Positions 11,175 to 23,121 of a stretch of 64,000 nt of DNA are shown one piece after another (the stretch's first letter is position 1; the number at the start of each line of letters is the position of its first letter). The notes below the pieces were generated by a model, which was not told the DNA's origin, did no database searches, and was given only the letters and a program-made list of their open reading frames with translations. The stretch spans positions 1-64,000 of the forward strand of contig CAICTM010000203.1 of the NCBI GenBank assembly GCA_903772945.1, given 5' to 3'. Made by a program: the position numbers and the translations under genes. Source of the DNA: Seminavis robusta (lineage: Eukaryota; Bacillariophyta; Bacillariophyceae; Naviculales; Naviculaceae).

Positions 11175-13636
11175 TTGTACTCAAAGAACAATCTATCCAT
11201 CAATCCAATGACACTTTCGTCCAGCAAGAATGGACGACTTCTCTTGACCACAACGAGATTTCTACTTGTTTCCTCTTGGATTCTCGGTGGCTCACTGTTT
11301 GCTTGGGGCAACGCTGCTCTCTTCAAGGACGCTTCAACTTCTACTGGTAGCAATGGATCGATTCCATTTGTACGACATGGCGGTCAGAGTGATCTTAACG
11401 ACGTCTCCTCGACGGCAGGAATCTTTTGGGAGAATTTGAGTTGCAGCACAGCTAATGAAGTTTCCATTCTGAACCCATCTTCTGGGTTTGTTGCAAACGG
11501 TCAAGTCTGCGGGATTCTGGGCCCATGTAAGTGAGAGATCTTCTTGAGGATATTTTTGTTCTTTCAAATTTTCTTTTCTCACGGTTGTTGCGAATTCTAT
11601 TTTGCTTCAGCCGGAAGTGGCAAGTCCACATTTCTGTCCATCATGGCTGGTCGCCAAGAAGCGTCTCTTTCCGTCGGCGGATTTGTTCAACATCACAGGC
11701 AAAGCGAATTCAAGGATCCAAGGTCGGCAAGTCACTTTTCGTGCGGTCCAGTGCTCCCAGACACGGTAGCTTGGCTACAACAACAAGATGCCTTTTTCGA
11801 GCAATTGACGGTCCAGGAAACCTTGGATTTGGCCGTCTTTTTGGAGTGGCCACTGCTCCCCAAGAGTCAACGAGATGGCATGGCTCAAGCCTGTTTGGAA
11901 GCCCTGGGTTTGACCAAGGTCAGGTCACGTAGAGTGGGCAATCCAACAAAAGCAAGAGCTTCAAACGGGGCCACTCTCAGTGGTGGAGAGCTAAGACGAC
12001 TTTCCGTGGCATTGGAGCTTGTGGTACGTTATATAGAAGAGCAATCTGGAACAGTATTCTTGGTGTATCAGTTCTTCCGACTTTCTTCCCTATTTGTTTT
12101 ACGACGTTGCAGACCCAACCACAGCTCTTCGTTTGCGATGAGCCAACGACAGGGATCGATTCCAAAATGTCAGAAACTGTCATGGCAGCCATTGCATCAT
12201 TGGCCAAAAAACAAAACATTCCCTGTTTCTGCACCCTCCATCAGCCACGGTCGTCTATATGGCACATGCTGGATGTTCTCATCCTCATGGCACCGGGTGG
12301 ACGCGTCTGCTATGTGGGATCGTGTCATGACTCGGTGCCCTACTTTGCATCCTTGGGATACAATTGCCCTAATGAGACAAATCCAGCCGAGTACTTTATT
12401 GATCTAGTCTCTGTGGATACAGAGGATCCTCTGCAGGCCATCATAGACAGAGATCGCATTGATCGATTGGCATCGGCGTTTGAGCGATACAATCGCCCTT
12501 TGCCGAAGCAACTGAAGGCGCTTCGGCTGTCATTACCCACTGAGAGCCGCCGCTCATCGCCGTCAACTGGAGGACGTCGGTCCCCGGTCACGACAATCCG
12601 CCGCTTTGGGGCCCTGCTTCGACGATCTTGGCGACAAACGTACCGCAGTGTCAGCCTCAACCTGGGGCGTCTTGCCATTTCCAGTGGTACGGCCATTTTG
12701 CTGTCGCAGATCTTTCCCTCGGTCGCCGCCGCCAAAGGCCTCCCGCCCACCAACAACAGTGTGACGGATCGGATCTGTGTCTTGACATTTGGAGTCATCA
12801 ACATGTTTTTGGTATCCGTGGTGAAAACCATTGATATCTTTTCCAAAGAAAAGCCAATCGTGCAACGGGAGAGGAATCGCAACGACTACACCAACTTGGA
12901 ATACATTCTGTCCAAAGCCTTGTCGGAGTTTCCGTTGGACGCGGCCTTTACGGTTGTCTTTACCACCACTTTGAAACTTGTCACTGGCTTGGCGATTGAA
13001 TGGAAACCCCTGTCGATGATCTTTAGCTTGATGACATGCTCGGGGGCATCGCTGGGCTTTTTGTTGGGAGGAATCACTCAAGGGGAACAAGCGGCAGTAA
13101 CTTTGGCCATGCCTATTGTGATTCTCTTCATGTCGGTGGGAGTGATCAATCCCAGTGGTGTGGATGAAAATGAAATTCACAACAATCCACTAGTGCTGCA
13201 ATGGGTCAAGGCACTGAGTCCCATTGCTGCGGCGATCGAGGCATCCATGGTGGGCGAATTTGCAGGTGTGAAGTTTGCCAATTCCATGTTTCGCCAAGTT
13301 CGAGACTTGCCACGCATGGGAGGTCTCGCCTTGGTAAAGAATGGAGATGAGACACTGGCGGCGCTTGGGTTGAGTAGTGTCAACTTTGATGCAGTGGTAT
13401 CGCACTTAATCACCCTCAATCTTGTCAACTTTGGATTGTGCTGGCTGGGGCTGTCCGTGACATCCAATGCCCGCGTGGTGCATTGGATGCAGAATGTCCG
13501 AAAGGGGCTTTTGTCGTCGCCATCGAAAAAAGAGAGAAAGAAAGGGACGTCTCAGAGGAGGAACTCTGCTGGAGTCAATCCACATTCCCAGAGAGGAAGG
13601 ATACCGGTACCGCAGTGGGGATTGCCTCGACCATAA
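11175..13636 (+). CDS. ABCG-type half-transporter (white/brown family), 3 exons
   Basis: Exons run 11175-11526, 11611-12023 and 12113-13636, giving 762 residues with phases that agree. Both introns (84 and 89 bp) are GT-AG. Splicing of exons 1 and 2 rebuilds the Walker A motif GPSGSGKS. Exon 2 carries the Q-loop region (WLQQQDAFFEQLTVQETL) and the signature LSGGELRR. Exon 3 opens with Walker B LFVCDEPTTGID and the H-loop LHQPRSS. A C-terminal membrane domain of about six segments spans residues ~430-730. The NBD-TMD order and single NBD are those of ABCG half-transporters, which dimerise to export lipids, sterols or other hydrophobic compounds. Unusual is a hydrophobic N-terminal segment (residues ~22-50) before the NBD. 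The start could also be the ATG at 11208. Confidence 0.88.
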
Positions 13637-13776
13637 TTCCAATGACACTGATAGGGGGCACCCAACTAGCCAGCAAGCAAGGCCAGATCTGGTACCTGGT
13701 TGCAGGGAAATGCACAGCAAACAAAGAATGTACTTGTAGACTCTCGCCCTCGAGGCGGAGGTCGAGCATGTGATGC

Positions 13777-13820
13777 CCCAGCGTTTTCCAACCATGTACC
13801 CAGCGTTTTCCAACCATGTA
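13777..13820. repeat. Perfect 22-bp tandem duplication
   Basis: CCCAGCGTTTTCCAACCATGTA occurs twice without a gap (13777-13798 and 13799-13820). It lies in the 460-bp space between the ABC transporter and the next gene, which otherwise shows nothing recognisable apart from a few GGTACC palindromes. Confidence 0.85.
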
Positions 13821-14096
13821 TCAAATCCAAGTTTGTGTGAACCTCTTTACCGGTACCTGTTGCAGAAGAGCCAGCGGTACCGTTACTGGTACAAATACTA
13901 TTAAAGCTTTTTCTAGTCTTTTAAATCCTTTCGATTCCTGGTTGTTGTTAAGTATCTTGTTTTGGCACAAGGTTCTCACATTCAGGGGAATGCCTTCTGG
14001 GGTGTTCCAGAGGCAGGAGACAGCACAGATGACAACGGCGACGCATCAACCGAGCTCATTTCTTCTTTATTTTTGTAACAACAGTCAAGGCAAGCC

Positions 14097-15656
14097 ATGA
14101 TCTACTTGTCTAGTTTGGATGAATCGATAGTGAATCCGAGCGTGATATTGGAGCAGTATGCGATCGCTCGAGTGTGTTTGAGTGCTGGCTTGGCCGTGAA
14201 GGGCGTCCTGTTTGAGCTTCGCGATGGTTCTCGCCGAGGGTGCCTGTTGAGTGGGAGTGGCGAAAAGCTTCCCATTGACGAGATCAGCGACGATTACATA
14301 TTGTGGCAAGACGTGGAACACCCCCTGGGATACATCAAACGCGTCTCGGGCCATTGTTGTTGTCCCGGGTACGATCACGATGCATCCTCGCAATTTCTCT
14401 GCTACTCGATTCAGCTGGATTTTGCTTCCGGACAAACGATGCGAGTCCAAGGGCGCAACGCTCATTGGAAGGGAGAAGAATTTAGTACGGCCACGACACG
14501 GTTTGCCCCGTATTACTGTCTCAATGAAATAGTACTCGAGGATGGCATGTGTCTGGGATACAAGGGAGCCATGACGGCGGGAGAAATACCACTGGATGAT
14601 GTTCTCACTGGTGTCAATGAAGATATTCGAAAAACCTTGATGAAACAACGAGAACAACCGGAAGAACAGCAACAAGAAGATGAATTTGAATCCTCCGAAA
14701 GCGAACAAGAAACATCGCAGTTCTTTCGAAATTCTCCTGCTCCTCCACCACCATTACGACGGAGACGAAGGTCATCAGCTTCGCAAGTCAAACCACCACC
14801 ATCACAACGTGTCAATCATTTCGTGGGGGAAAGTTATCGCTACAATCACCACATTCCTAATATTACTGCAGAAGCAATGGAACAGAGTGCCGCACCTTCC
14901 AAAGATCGCTTGTCGTCGTGGGAAACCGAATCCATTCAGGCCAATATCCCGTGGATTCCAGAACCACTGCAAGTTCGGATAAGGCCACCACCTACCAACA
15001 TAAACAAGTGCATGATGAAAGCCATTTGCCTCGCCGATCGCATGTATCAAATCAACGGTGCCGTGGTGCAGTTCCACGATGATCATTTGGAAGGGCCCTT
15101 TGTGTTGGCATCCTCGGCGGGATCCCTACCATTATCATCCTTGACATCCTCCAGCAAAACAAGCAACAGCAACAAAAAGTCGACCAAACTGGATCTGAAA
15201 CAACATTATCGAGAACGATCCGACTATTATCACAAGATTCATCAACCTGGCGGTTATTTGGTCAAAATCGCCGGATACCAACAAAAGCAATCGACATTGT
15301 CCAACAATACAACTCCGAGTGGGCTCTACGGAAACAACAGCAGCGCAGGGTCGTCACTGCTCCTCCAAGATCCATCCTTTCATTCCCTTCGATTGGAATT
15401 TGCGTCGGGACAAGTGATCGAGACACGGCCCAGCAACACCCAGTGGCAAGGGGACTTTTTCTCCTACACCATTCCCAATGTCGACAACTTTTACGTCAAC
15501 AAATTCTACTTTTGCAAGGGACGACTGCTGGGAGTGGCGGGGATACAAACCAGTTGGCATTTGGTCATTCGGGGCAATGAATTTCAATCATCCGCGGAAC
15601 AATCGACATGTTGCGGTTGTCTAGGTGGTGGTGGTGGTGGTGGTGGTGGTGGGTGA
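14097..15656 (+). CDS. Protein with two tandem copies of an unassigned domain, 519 aa
   Basis: One open exon. Two related halves can be seen. The first is at residues ~35-165 and the second at ~315-505. Each contains G-Y-(I/L)-x-(R/K)-(V/I)-(S/A)-G, then L-x-F-A-S-G-Q, then N-x-x-W-x-G-x-x-F-S, and a closing LG-x-x-G. Between them lies a ~150-residue linker rich in Glu, Gln, Ser, Pro and Arg. The pattern of short beta strands and glycine turns recalls jacalin-like lectin folds, but I cannot assign it firmly. The C-terminus ends CCGCLGG followed by a polyglycine run coded by a GGT repeat. No signal peptide is seen at this ATG. An upstream exon is possible, because the start has no further support. 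Confidence 0.65.
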   Translation: MIYLSSLDESIVNPSVILEQYAIARVCLSAGLAVKGVLFELRDGSRRGCLLSGSGEKLPIDEISDDYILWQDVEHPLGYIKRVSGHCCCPGYDHDASSQFLCYSIQLDFASGQTMRVQGRNAHWKGEEFSTATTRFAPYYCLNEIVLEDGMCLGYKGAMTAGEIPLDDVLTGVNEDIRKTLMKQREQPEEQQQEDEFESSESEQETSQFFRNSPAPPPPLRRRRRSSASQVKPPPSQRVNHFVGESYRYNHHIPNITAEAMEQSAAPSKDRLSSWETESIQANIPWIPEPLQVRIRPPPTNINKCMMKAICLADRMYQINGAVVQFHDDHLEGPFVLASSAGSLPLSSLTSSSKTSNSNKKSTKLDLKQHYRERSDYYHKIHQPGGYLVKIAGYQQKQSTLSNNTTPSGLYGNNSSAGSSLLLQDPSFHSLRLEFASGQVIETRPSNTQWQGDFFSYTIPNVDNFYVNKFYFCKGRLLGVAGIQTSWHLVIRGNEFQSSAEQSTCCGCLGGGGGGGGGG

Positions 15657-16522
15657 GGGGGGAAAGAGTATGATGCGACAAAAACAAGCTACACAGTGCA
15701 CAGTGCACTGTTTGCACAGGCGCCGAACGAATACATACAATACACTCAGGGAGCTGACTCGCGCTGTCTCCGGGGGATTTTGGGAATCCCTGGTTCGTTC
15801 TACTATCTGCTAGCTAGTCTCGCAGAGACGTCAGTGTGACTCTGTCTTCAGCTTAGGGTTGTTTTCAAGGACTGCTAAGAGATCCGACGAGAGGTTATCT
15901 TTGTATCGTTTCCCGTGAAATCATGTTTGATTTCTTGTGGAGCAAATCTTCTCACCAGTTCCTTCACTCTGATCTTTTGATCGCTCATGATATCTGCACC
16001 AATGGTGATCCAAATCAAATCGGCTGCAGCGAGTCAAAGTCCAGAAGGAGGGAGGACCGTGTGCCCGCAATGGCAAGAAACGGTACATGTACTTTACAGT
16101 ACCAGTCTCGTTCTTAGTCTTGGATTTATATAGTAATGCTATTTTTGAAAAGTCAAATGTTAGTCTTCCCAACCAGCCAATGATCCTCGGAAGCAGGATC
16201 GGGAACACAGGGAGTATCTTACTTGTACCTCTCCTGTTTAAAATACCTCTTGCCTGTCTTCTAGCTAGCTAGAGAATGTAGGGAGTGGTACGGTACTCCG
16301 GCTAGAACGTTAGATGCCTTTTATCGAAGCTCTGCTGGCTGACTCTAGAACACTGACGTGCCGAAGAAGAGTCAGGTCACGAGTGACTCATCGGGGTATC
16401 TTTCACAAATCCTGGCTGACAGTTTTCCCAGTCTGACCAAGATGATGGACACCGTTTCACCACACTCTTGATTTGTGGCCAAACCAACTGTTGCATTTTC
16501 TAACTAGAAACCCTCGAATACA
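15657..16522. other. Intergenic, promoter side of PsbP, no gene recognised
   Basis: About 870 bp with CTAGCTAGCTAG near 16262 and nothing else I can name. Frames of 60-95 codons overlap on both strands and look random. Confidence 0.5.
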
Positions 16523-17357
16523 ATGACAAAGACTATCCTTCCTTCCCTCTGCCTTTTGGCTGCAGCTCTTCTCCCGAACAGTGAAGCTTTCTCGGTCGAG
16601 CTGTCCAGGCGGAATGCCCTCAACAAAGCCATCGGGACAGCGGCGGCAGGCATCGCGACGACGGTGGTTCTGCCAGAATTTGCTGTGGCTGCCGTTTCCG
16701 AAGAGACTCCTCGAGTCACCACTCGAATGGGAGGACTTTTGGTAAGACAGAATCACTCTGAAGACTTGGACCATCTCTTTTTTCCAAACCGAGCCTCACC
16801 AATACCTTCTCTCTTGTCAAATAATAGGAACCGTTCCAAGATGGTCCCCGTGGATTTCGCATCTTGGCACCCAGTGGTTGGAACAAATTTGAGGGTGAAG
16901 TGGGAGCCTATGACGTAAAATGGCAAGATTTGGTGGATCCCTCTGAAAATGTCAAGATCACCAGTTCTCCGGTAAAGTCTTCAACCACCTCCATTGATGC
17001 CTTGGGAGAAGTGAAGGCAGTTGGAGATTCATTGGCTGCTAAGCGAGATGCTCGCCTTGTCGCTGCAGAAGAAAGAATGACAGATGGAATTTTGTTCTAC
17101 AAGTTTGAGTTTGCAATCAAGTGAGTTTTGGCACTTCTCTGGTTGGCCGGTCTTCACGAGGTTTCGTGTTAAATTTGTCGCTAACCTGTGTTCTTTTTTT
17201 TGTGCGTTGAAGTGATGGAACACATCAGCTGCTTCAACTCTGCGTCAACAAAGGAAAGGTCTGGAGTTTGGATGCCAACTCAAAGGAAAAGCGCTGGAGT
17301 AAGAGGGGTGAGCTGTACCAGAACGTCGTGGGATCTTTCATGCCCAAGTTGACGTAA
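16523..17357 (+). CDS. psbP-like: PsbP-family extrinsic photosystem II protein, 3 exons
   Basis: Exons run 16523-16741, 16828-17120 and 17213-17357 (218 residues). The introns of 86 and 92 bp are GT-AG and phase-consistent. The N-terminus is tripartite. A signal peptide (MTKTILPSLCLLAAALL) is followed by a plastid transit part whose first residues are AFSVEL, with the F expected at the diatom ASAF-type cleavage site. A twin-arginine thylakoid signal follows (SRRNALNKAIG, then a hydrophobic run ending AVAA). The mature part (from ~residue 58) contains GFRILAPSGWNKFEGEVGAY, DLVDPSENVKI and the C-terminal WSKRGELYQNVVGSF, which are PsbP-domain features. PsbP-type proteins bind the lumenal side of photosystem II or act as assembly factors (PPL, PPD). 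I cannot tell true PsbP from a PsbP-like paralogue. Confidence 0.88.
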
Positions 17358-17555
17358 GAGCCCCAATCCAATCCAATCCAATCCACAAACCCCAAACCAG
17401 CAACAATCCGCTTTGATGCGGTCTCGAGCAATCGTTATGGACGAGCGAGTATGGGTACACAACTAAAAATGACTACTGTGCTGATAATGCCTTGTAGAGT
17501 TTAGTTTAGTTTAACTTTTACACGTCTTGAGACGGTTGGGAGTTGGGAGTTTAAA

Positions 17556-20500
17556 CTAATGGAGCATAGCCATTTCCTCGACCATAGCGACCACGTCCTC
17601 CACTACTAGTTCAGGGTGATCCACAGGATCGACGTCAGGGTTGGCATCTCCCTTGTCGCCACCTGATCCTCCCTCACGGCCACTTGAAGGAGACATGGTA
17701 CCTCGATCTACTTCCCAACCTCCATCTCTGTTCATCTCTTTGACGACGGCATCCATAGTCGTACGGTCGAGGTCCAAAAACGACTCGACCAAATCCCCAT
17801 CCACAAATCCATGATGAGGATGGATTCGTCGCTCAGCATCGAAGGCACGGAACTTCTGGTGGCCAAAGTCTCCAATAGGCCTGATAACCTTGGTCATGGC
17901 TCGCTCGATGCACGAAAAGAATGCCGCAGTCCGAACATCCAAGCCAAGAATGCAACCTAAAGTTCCCTCCACAGTTCCAAACAGCGTCTGACTACCAATC
18001 ACGACAGGAGGACGGCGAATGCGCACAGCTGCACCTTGCCCACCCTTGGATGGACTCGTACCATCGGCGGTCTTTTTCTTTGTTGGAGACGTAACGCTTC
18101 CTCGACGCGTCGACTTCCTCGTATTGGCTGCACTGTTGCTGCTGTGAGGCATAACCAAGCTTCCCTTCATAAACTTGTTCACCATCTCCCCCAAATGGAA
18201 CTCTCCAATAGTGTCAAGGCGGCAGCGAATCTCCTCGCTCTGAGACTTGGTGTTGCGACGGAGCACAAAGAGATTGTTCCAGTTCTCGGCTCCAAGGTAC
18301 ACGTCGTCGTTGAGCATTTCAATGGCTGTGGTCCAGTTCGTGTTAAAATCGCGAGCAATCTCTTCCAATGTGTCGTGCTGAGGATAGTATTGGACGACTG
18401 AAATAGACCGCATCAAGTCGCCAACGATTGCCAGCATTTCTTGCTCCGAGGCTGGAGCTGGCTTTTTCTTCTTGTGCGGATTGTCCACGTCCATAGGGAC
18501 CGAAGCAACAGCCGCCGGACCCTTCTGCTCCTCGCCTGATGCTGGGGAGGCTGCGAGAGAGGCCTGACGACCCGCTTGGCTCTTCACAAACAGACTCAAA
18601 ATGTGGCCGTGATGGCCAACACCCACAAAGTTCAGCTTCATGCCGCCGGCATTGACATCGTCCGTCAACTGAAGAATCTGAGTCTTTGAATTCACAGCAG
18701 CAAGAACTTTTCCATCGTAGAACTGAGACATGGAGTACACCGCGCCTCGAACCTGCAGTTCCGTGACTTGTCGAATGGCCCGGGCATTGTTGGAAGTGGC
18801 TGCCTCTTCTTCCATGCCACTTCCTCCACACGACATGACCATGATTCGGCCCCTCGTCGGTTCATCTTCGTCCGGCAAGGCATACGCAGTTCCAATCAAT
18901 AAGTACGTTCGAAAGTTGGAAGCCCCGGATCCATCACCGGTGGGATCGCCAGAATTGACACCGCCTTCTGTGTCTGTCGCAGTAGATGCAGATGATGTTG
19001 GCGAATGAACGCGAAGGCTGGCATAAGTCATGGAGAGGATCATTTCATACGGCTCCAAATCAAAGCTAGAGAGTTGCAAGAGTTGTGAGACGGCAAATTA
19101 ACTAACAACAAAAGCGCAAACCAGTGAAGCTTACCGTTCAATGTCATCAAAGGTCGTGTCGTCCAAGAACCGGACACAGTTGCCCATATTGTGCTCTTCT
19201 CCGCCCAGCCCCAGTTGTTTGATGCCACTCTCAATGCATCCAACCGCGAACATTCGGGCATCGGGGCAGTGCACAATTCGACGAGGAGCCATCCCCAAGC
19301 GACAGGTGGTGACATGAAGCTTCTGAATGTCATCAATCACTCCCAGTCTCAAATTCGCATCATCGGCAACACACAAGGAATAGTACTGCGATCCCAAAGA
19401 TCCAGCATCAAAGAGAAGGCTGGAGAAGAATGGCGCCGCTACGTTGACCGCAATAGTTTGCTGGGAAGCAGAGCGACTGACGTTTTCTGCTTCTTCATCA
19501 TCCGATACTTGCAAGTTGACATTGGAATAGCACAGTTTAGGATTGAACGACGCCGTAGCGCCAGTGCTTCCGCCACCGGGAGTTGCGCCGCTGCCGACAC
19601 CAGCAAGGTAGATCACTGTTGGCCGGTCACCAGTTGCCAAGACACACGTGCCACCCCATTCTGTTTGCAAGGGGATGAGGTTGATACGCTGGGTTCCCAA
19701 ACAGACTTCCTTTTTGGACTGCACCGACACACGCTCATTTTCGGCCATCACCACCACTGCAAAGGAGACAACCGTTCCATCACCCAATCCCACAAACAAC
19801 ATATCCACGCCTTGCGCATTGCCAAGTGACGAGGAATGACCTCCTCCACCGCCGTGGTGATGGCTGCTGCTGCTACTACTCACATCTAGCGTGATCAAGC
19901 ACAAGGACCGTGCCATCATGTTGTTGCGGTGTCGTCTTGCCATTGCCGATTCTTCCGCACTCATCATCGCAGATGGGTCCTCCTCCTCCTCCTCTTCATC
20001 ATCCGTACTGAGGTGGATTTGATGGAGTTCCTGCAAATCGTTGTTGAGTGCCAAGAGACGAACTGTGAAATCATCCCACAATCCAACGGCCACAATGGAG
20101 CTCTTTTTCGGTGGCAATCGTTGTCGTGGTTGGTCCGAAGAGGAAGCGTCCATGGTGTCACTGTTATTGCCGCCTGCAAAGGGGTGCACATCCAAACAAG
20201 AAACTTCTCGATCCATTTGCTTCTGATGCAACGACTCGAGCTTTGTGCCATCCTCGTTGACTGCCAAATACCACAGGGTTCCACCTGGTGTGGCCACTAC
20301 GGCTTGGCCTGCTTCATTCCCAGCCGCGACAGTGATCATTCCAGCCGAACCCGGAGGCGTCCAGGTATCCAACACCTCACCAACACTTCCTCCTTCCTTA
20401 TTGGGAAGCGAGATTAATCGTATTTCTGCTTCTGTAATCTGCAACAATCCATCTCCTGGCTGTACATTTCCCACATACAACGACGTAGCATTCGCATCCA

Positions 20501-22584
20501 ATCCTTGCAATTCAACTTCTTCCAAGGTTCCTCCCGCTTCTTCGTCATCATCGTCGTCGCCACTTTCCTCCATGGTCTTGTCTTGCGGCTCGTCTTGCTG
20601 ACTGTCGTCGTCTGTCAATGTGGTGACACCCAAGACGCGCGTTTGTCCAACAAACGACTGTACGAGATAGGCATCCTGCGGACTGGCGTAATTTTCGCGG
20701 ACACTCCACATGGCTTGAATGCCCGGCATTTCGACACTGGCATACTCGTTCATGCCAATACCATTGCGAATGAGTCGAATAGATCCGCACGAGATGTTCC
20801 ACTGGCCGTGACGACCTGCGAGGGCTGATTGGTATTGGTATTATTGGCCAATCCAGGTGCCGTGGGGACCAAATCAAAATCGACAATAGGACCCAGATGG
20901 GTGTATTCTTCCACCACGGTCAGATAGGTACTGTCGACCATCCAATCCATGTCGCCGCTGCTGCTATTGTTGTTGTTGCTGGTATTCCCGGCCGCAGTCG
21001 TGGTGGCATCGTCGACACTGTGATCGTCTTCCATGGCATTATTATTGTTGTTCGTGGTGGCCGCCGGGTGTCCTTCGGTCCACTGCGAATGGGTTCTTCG
21101 TGAATCTGTACCAACTGACTGTCCCCGAGTGTACTTCCCACAAATGTCAATCCATCTCCAATATACTGGAGTGTATGACAAAGTCCACACGATCCGAGTG
21201 TTTCCAGCGTGAGTGCCACAATCCGGGCATGATACGTTAGAAAACTGAGCAAATGCAAATTCCCAAATTCGTCCGCGAGCAAGTATCGTGGCATTCCCTT
21301 GGGATCATCCGGGAGGGCATCCCAACTCAAAAAGAGACAGGGTGGTACCGGTGTGACTTTGGTGGTGGTCGGATTGGCATAGGTAATTTGTCGTTGTCCC
21401 AAGACAATGACACCTCCCAACGTAATGGTCCCATTGGGTTTTGTTGTGGTAGTGGTATTGTTGTTGCTAGTAGTAGCAGCAGCGTCTCCTTGTGGTGGTT
21501 GCAAAATAGGCCGCGAGGCAGGGACGGGAATCATCCAACTGCTGCCCCCATCGACGCGACTGCGTTTCAAATTGCCGGCCGAAAAGGAATGTTTGCGCAG
21601 ATCGACCGAATGAGTGTACACGTGTTGCGTGCCCCGGGAATCTTGATGCAACAATGTCAATTGAGGAGGAATTTGCACATCGGCTGCTGTGCCTTCGTCC
21701 GTCTTGAGATTTCCACTGCTTGCACTATTTGCACTAGAGTTGTTGGCTTGTAAAAAGACCATATTGAGGAGCGTCCGCTCTTCCATGCGGACATGAAAGG
21801 GTTCCTTGAGACAGGATTTGTTGTTATTGCTGTTGCTTTGTGAAGACGCCGCTTTGGGCCAATATGCCGGCATGTTGTCCGTGGCTGCTGCTGTTGTTTC
21901 GAGTGGAGGATTGTAATTTTGATCAATGGGAATAATGGTGACGAGTCCATCGAGCCAATGCAGTGCAATACAGCGATGCTGAGGATCCATGGCGACCAGA
22001 GGTCCACTTTCGGATCGTCTGCCCAACAAGGATGGATCCTCTCCCGACGGCAATCGTCCACTGGCATGCGTGCGAAAGGGATAGGGTCTCATGGTGGGTT
22101 CATAACTGAGGACCGCGTATTGATGTCGATCCGTCGTGACAAAGATCATGTCGACACTGCTTTTCTTCAATTTCAACGTTTGGAGACACGTCAAACGACC
22201 ATGAATCGGTGTCGTTGCCAAGACGGGAAAGAGAGACGTCTTGTTGTGGTCTCCGCCGCCGCCATCATTGTTGGACGTTGTTGTCGAATTAGCATTAGTA
22301 GTACTGTTGTTGGAAGACGATTGCCAGGTTCGTAGTTCCAAACGACGACTCTTGGCCACAATCACGTCTTGCGTCGACGCTGCGTCATGAGATGCCACAA
22401 AATGACCCTTGCAAGTAAACAATACTCCACCGGGAGGATGAGCCGTCACCACGTAGTGAGACACTTCCTTGGCTATCGTTGATTTCCCGCTCGTCGTGGC
22501 GGAAGAAGAATTGGTGTTGGATTTGGGCGTCCCAGACGCACTGGACGTGCCAGTGGCCGTGTTGGCAGTGTTGCCGCTGGACAT
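17556..22584 (-). CDS. DDB1: DDB1-like protein (CPSF_A / WD40-type triple propeller), with two apparent frame breaks
   Basis: A long first exon (22584-19135) and a second (19065-17556) are joined across a 69-bp GT-AG intron. The N-terminal part reads HYVVTAHPPGG and DVIVAKSRRLELRTW, as in DDB1. The middle has VVEEYTHLGPIVDF and MNEYASVEMPGIQAMW. The C-terminus has LGAENWNNLFVLRRN, GEFHLGEMVNKF and ends VEEMAMLH, all matching DDB1 rather than CPSF160 or SF3B3. DDB1 is the adaptor of CUL4 ubiquitin ligases in nucleotide-excision repair. The frame changes twice, within about 21050-21110 (an Asn-coding repeat region) and near 20785. Restoring one base at each keeps the family alignment. These are probably assembly errors or an inactive allele. 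With both allowed for, the product would be ~1650 residues against ~1140 in humans, the excess lying in Asn, Ser, Thr, His and Asp-rich inserts. Confidence 0.85.
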
Positions 22585-23121
22585 CTTTCTACTTTCTAAC
22601 ACTAACAACAACTAACTGAGATCTCTCCTCGCACAAACACCACCCAATGCTAGCTAGCTAGCTTCTGTAGTATTGACACTGATGTAGAGCGTTCTTTCCT
22701 CAAGCATTTAGACTAATGCAAGAGGCCATCCACAAACCTCCGGCTAGCAGGTTGGCCGTTGTTGTCTGTCTTGCAACCAAAGGAATGATTTCAAACTTCC
22801 CAGCGGTGCACGAACGAGATCTGAAATACAATGTCAAAGGTAAAAAAGATCCAAATGATGAAAAGTAATTTACACCCAGACACGCCTGGTAATGAATATT
22901 GCAGTTTCTAATTGAAACCACACTTGATTGTCATTGCTCTTGGTTCAGTCTACCGTACCGGTATCTTTAGATGCATAGCAAATGTTCTCCGTGTATGTTT
23001 TAGTTTGTTGATGTGGTTGCCTTTACCATGCAATACCATAGTTAGTTTTGGAACCTATAACAACATCATACTAATGAATGAATAAATGAATGACTACTGT
23101 ACTACCATAGAGGTATGGGAA
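22585..23121. other. Intergenic, no gene recognised
   Basis: About 540 bp upstream of the DDB1 start and downstream of the first protease-like gene. It contains GCTAGCTAGCTAGC near 22650 and an otherwise plain AT-rich sequence. Confidence 0.5.
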
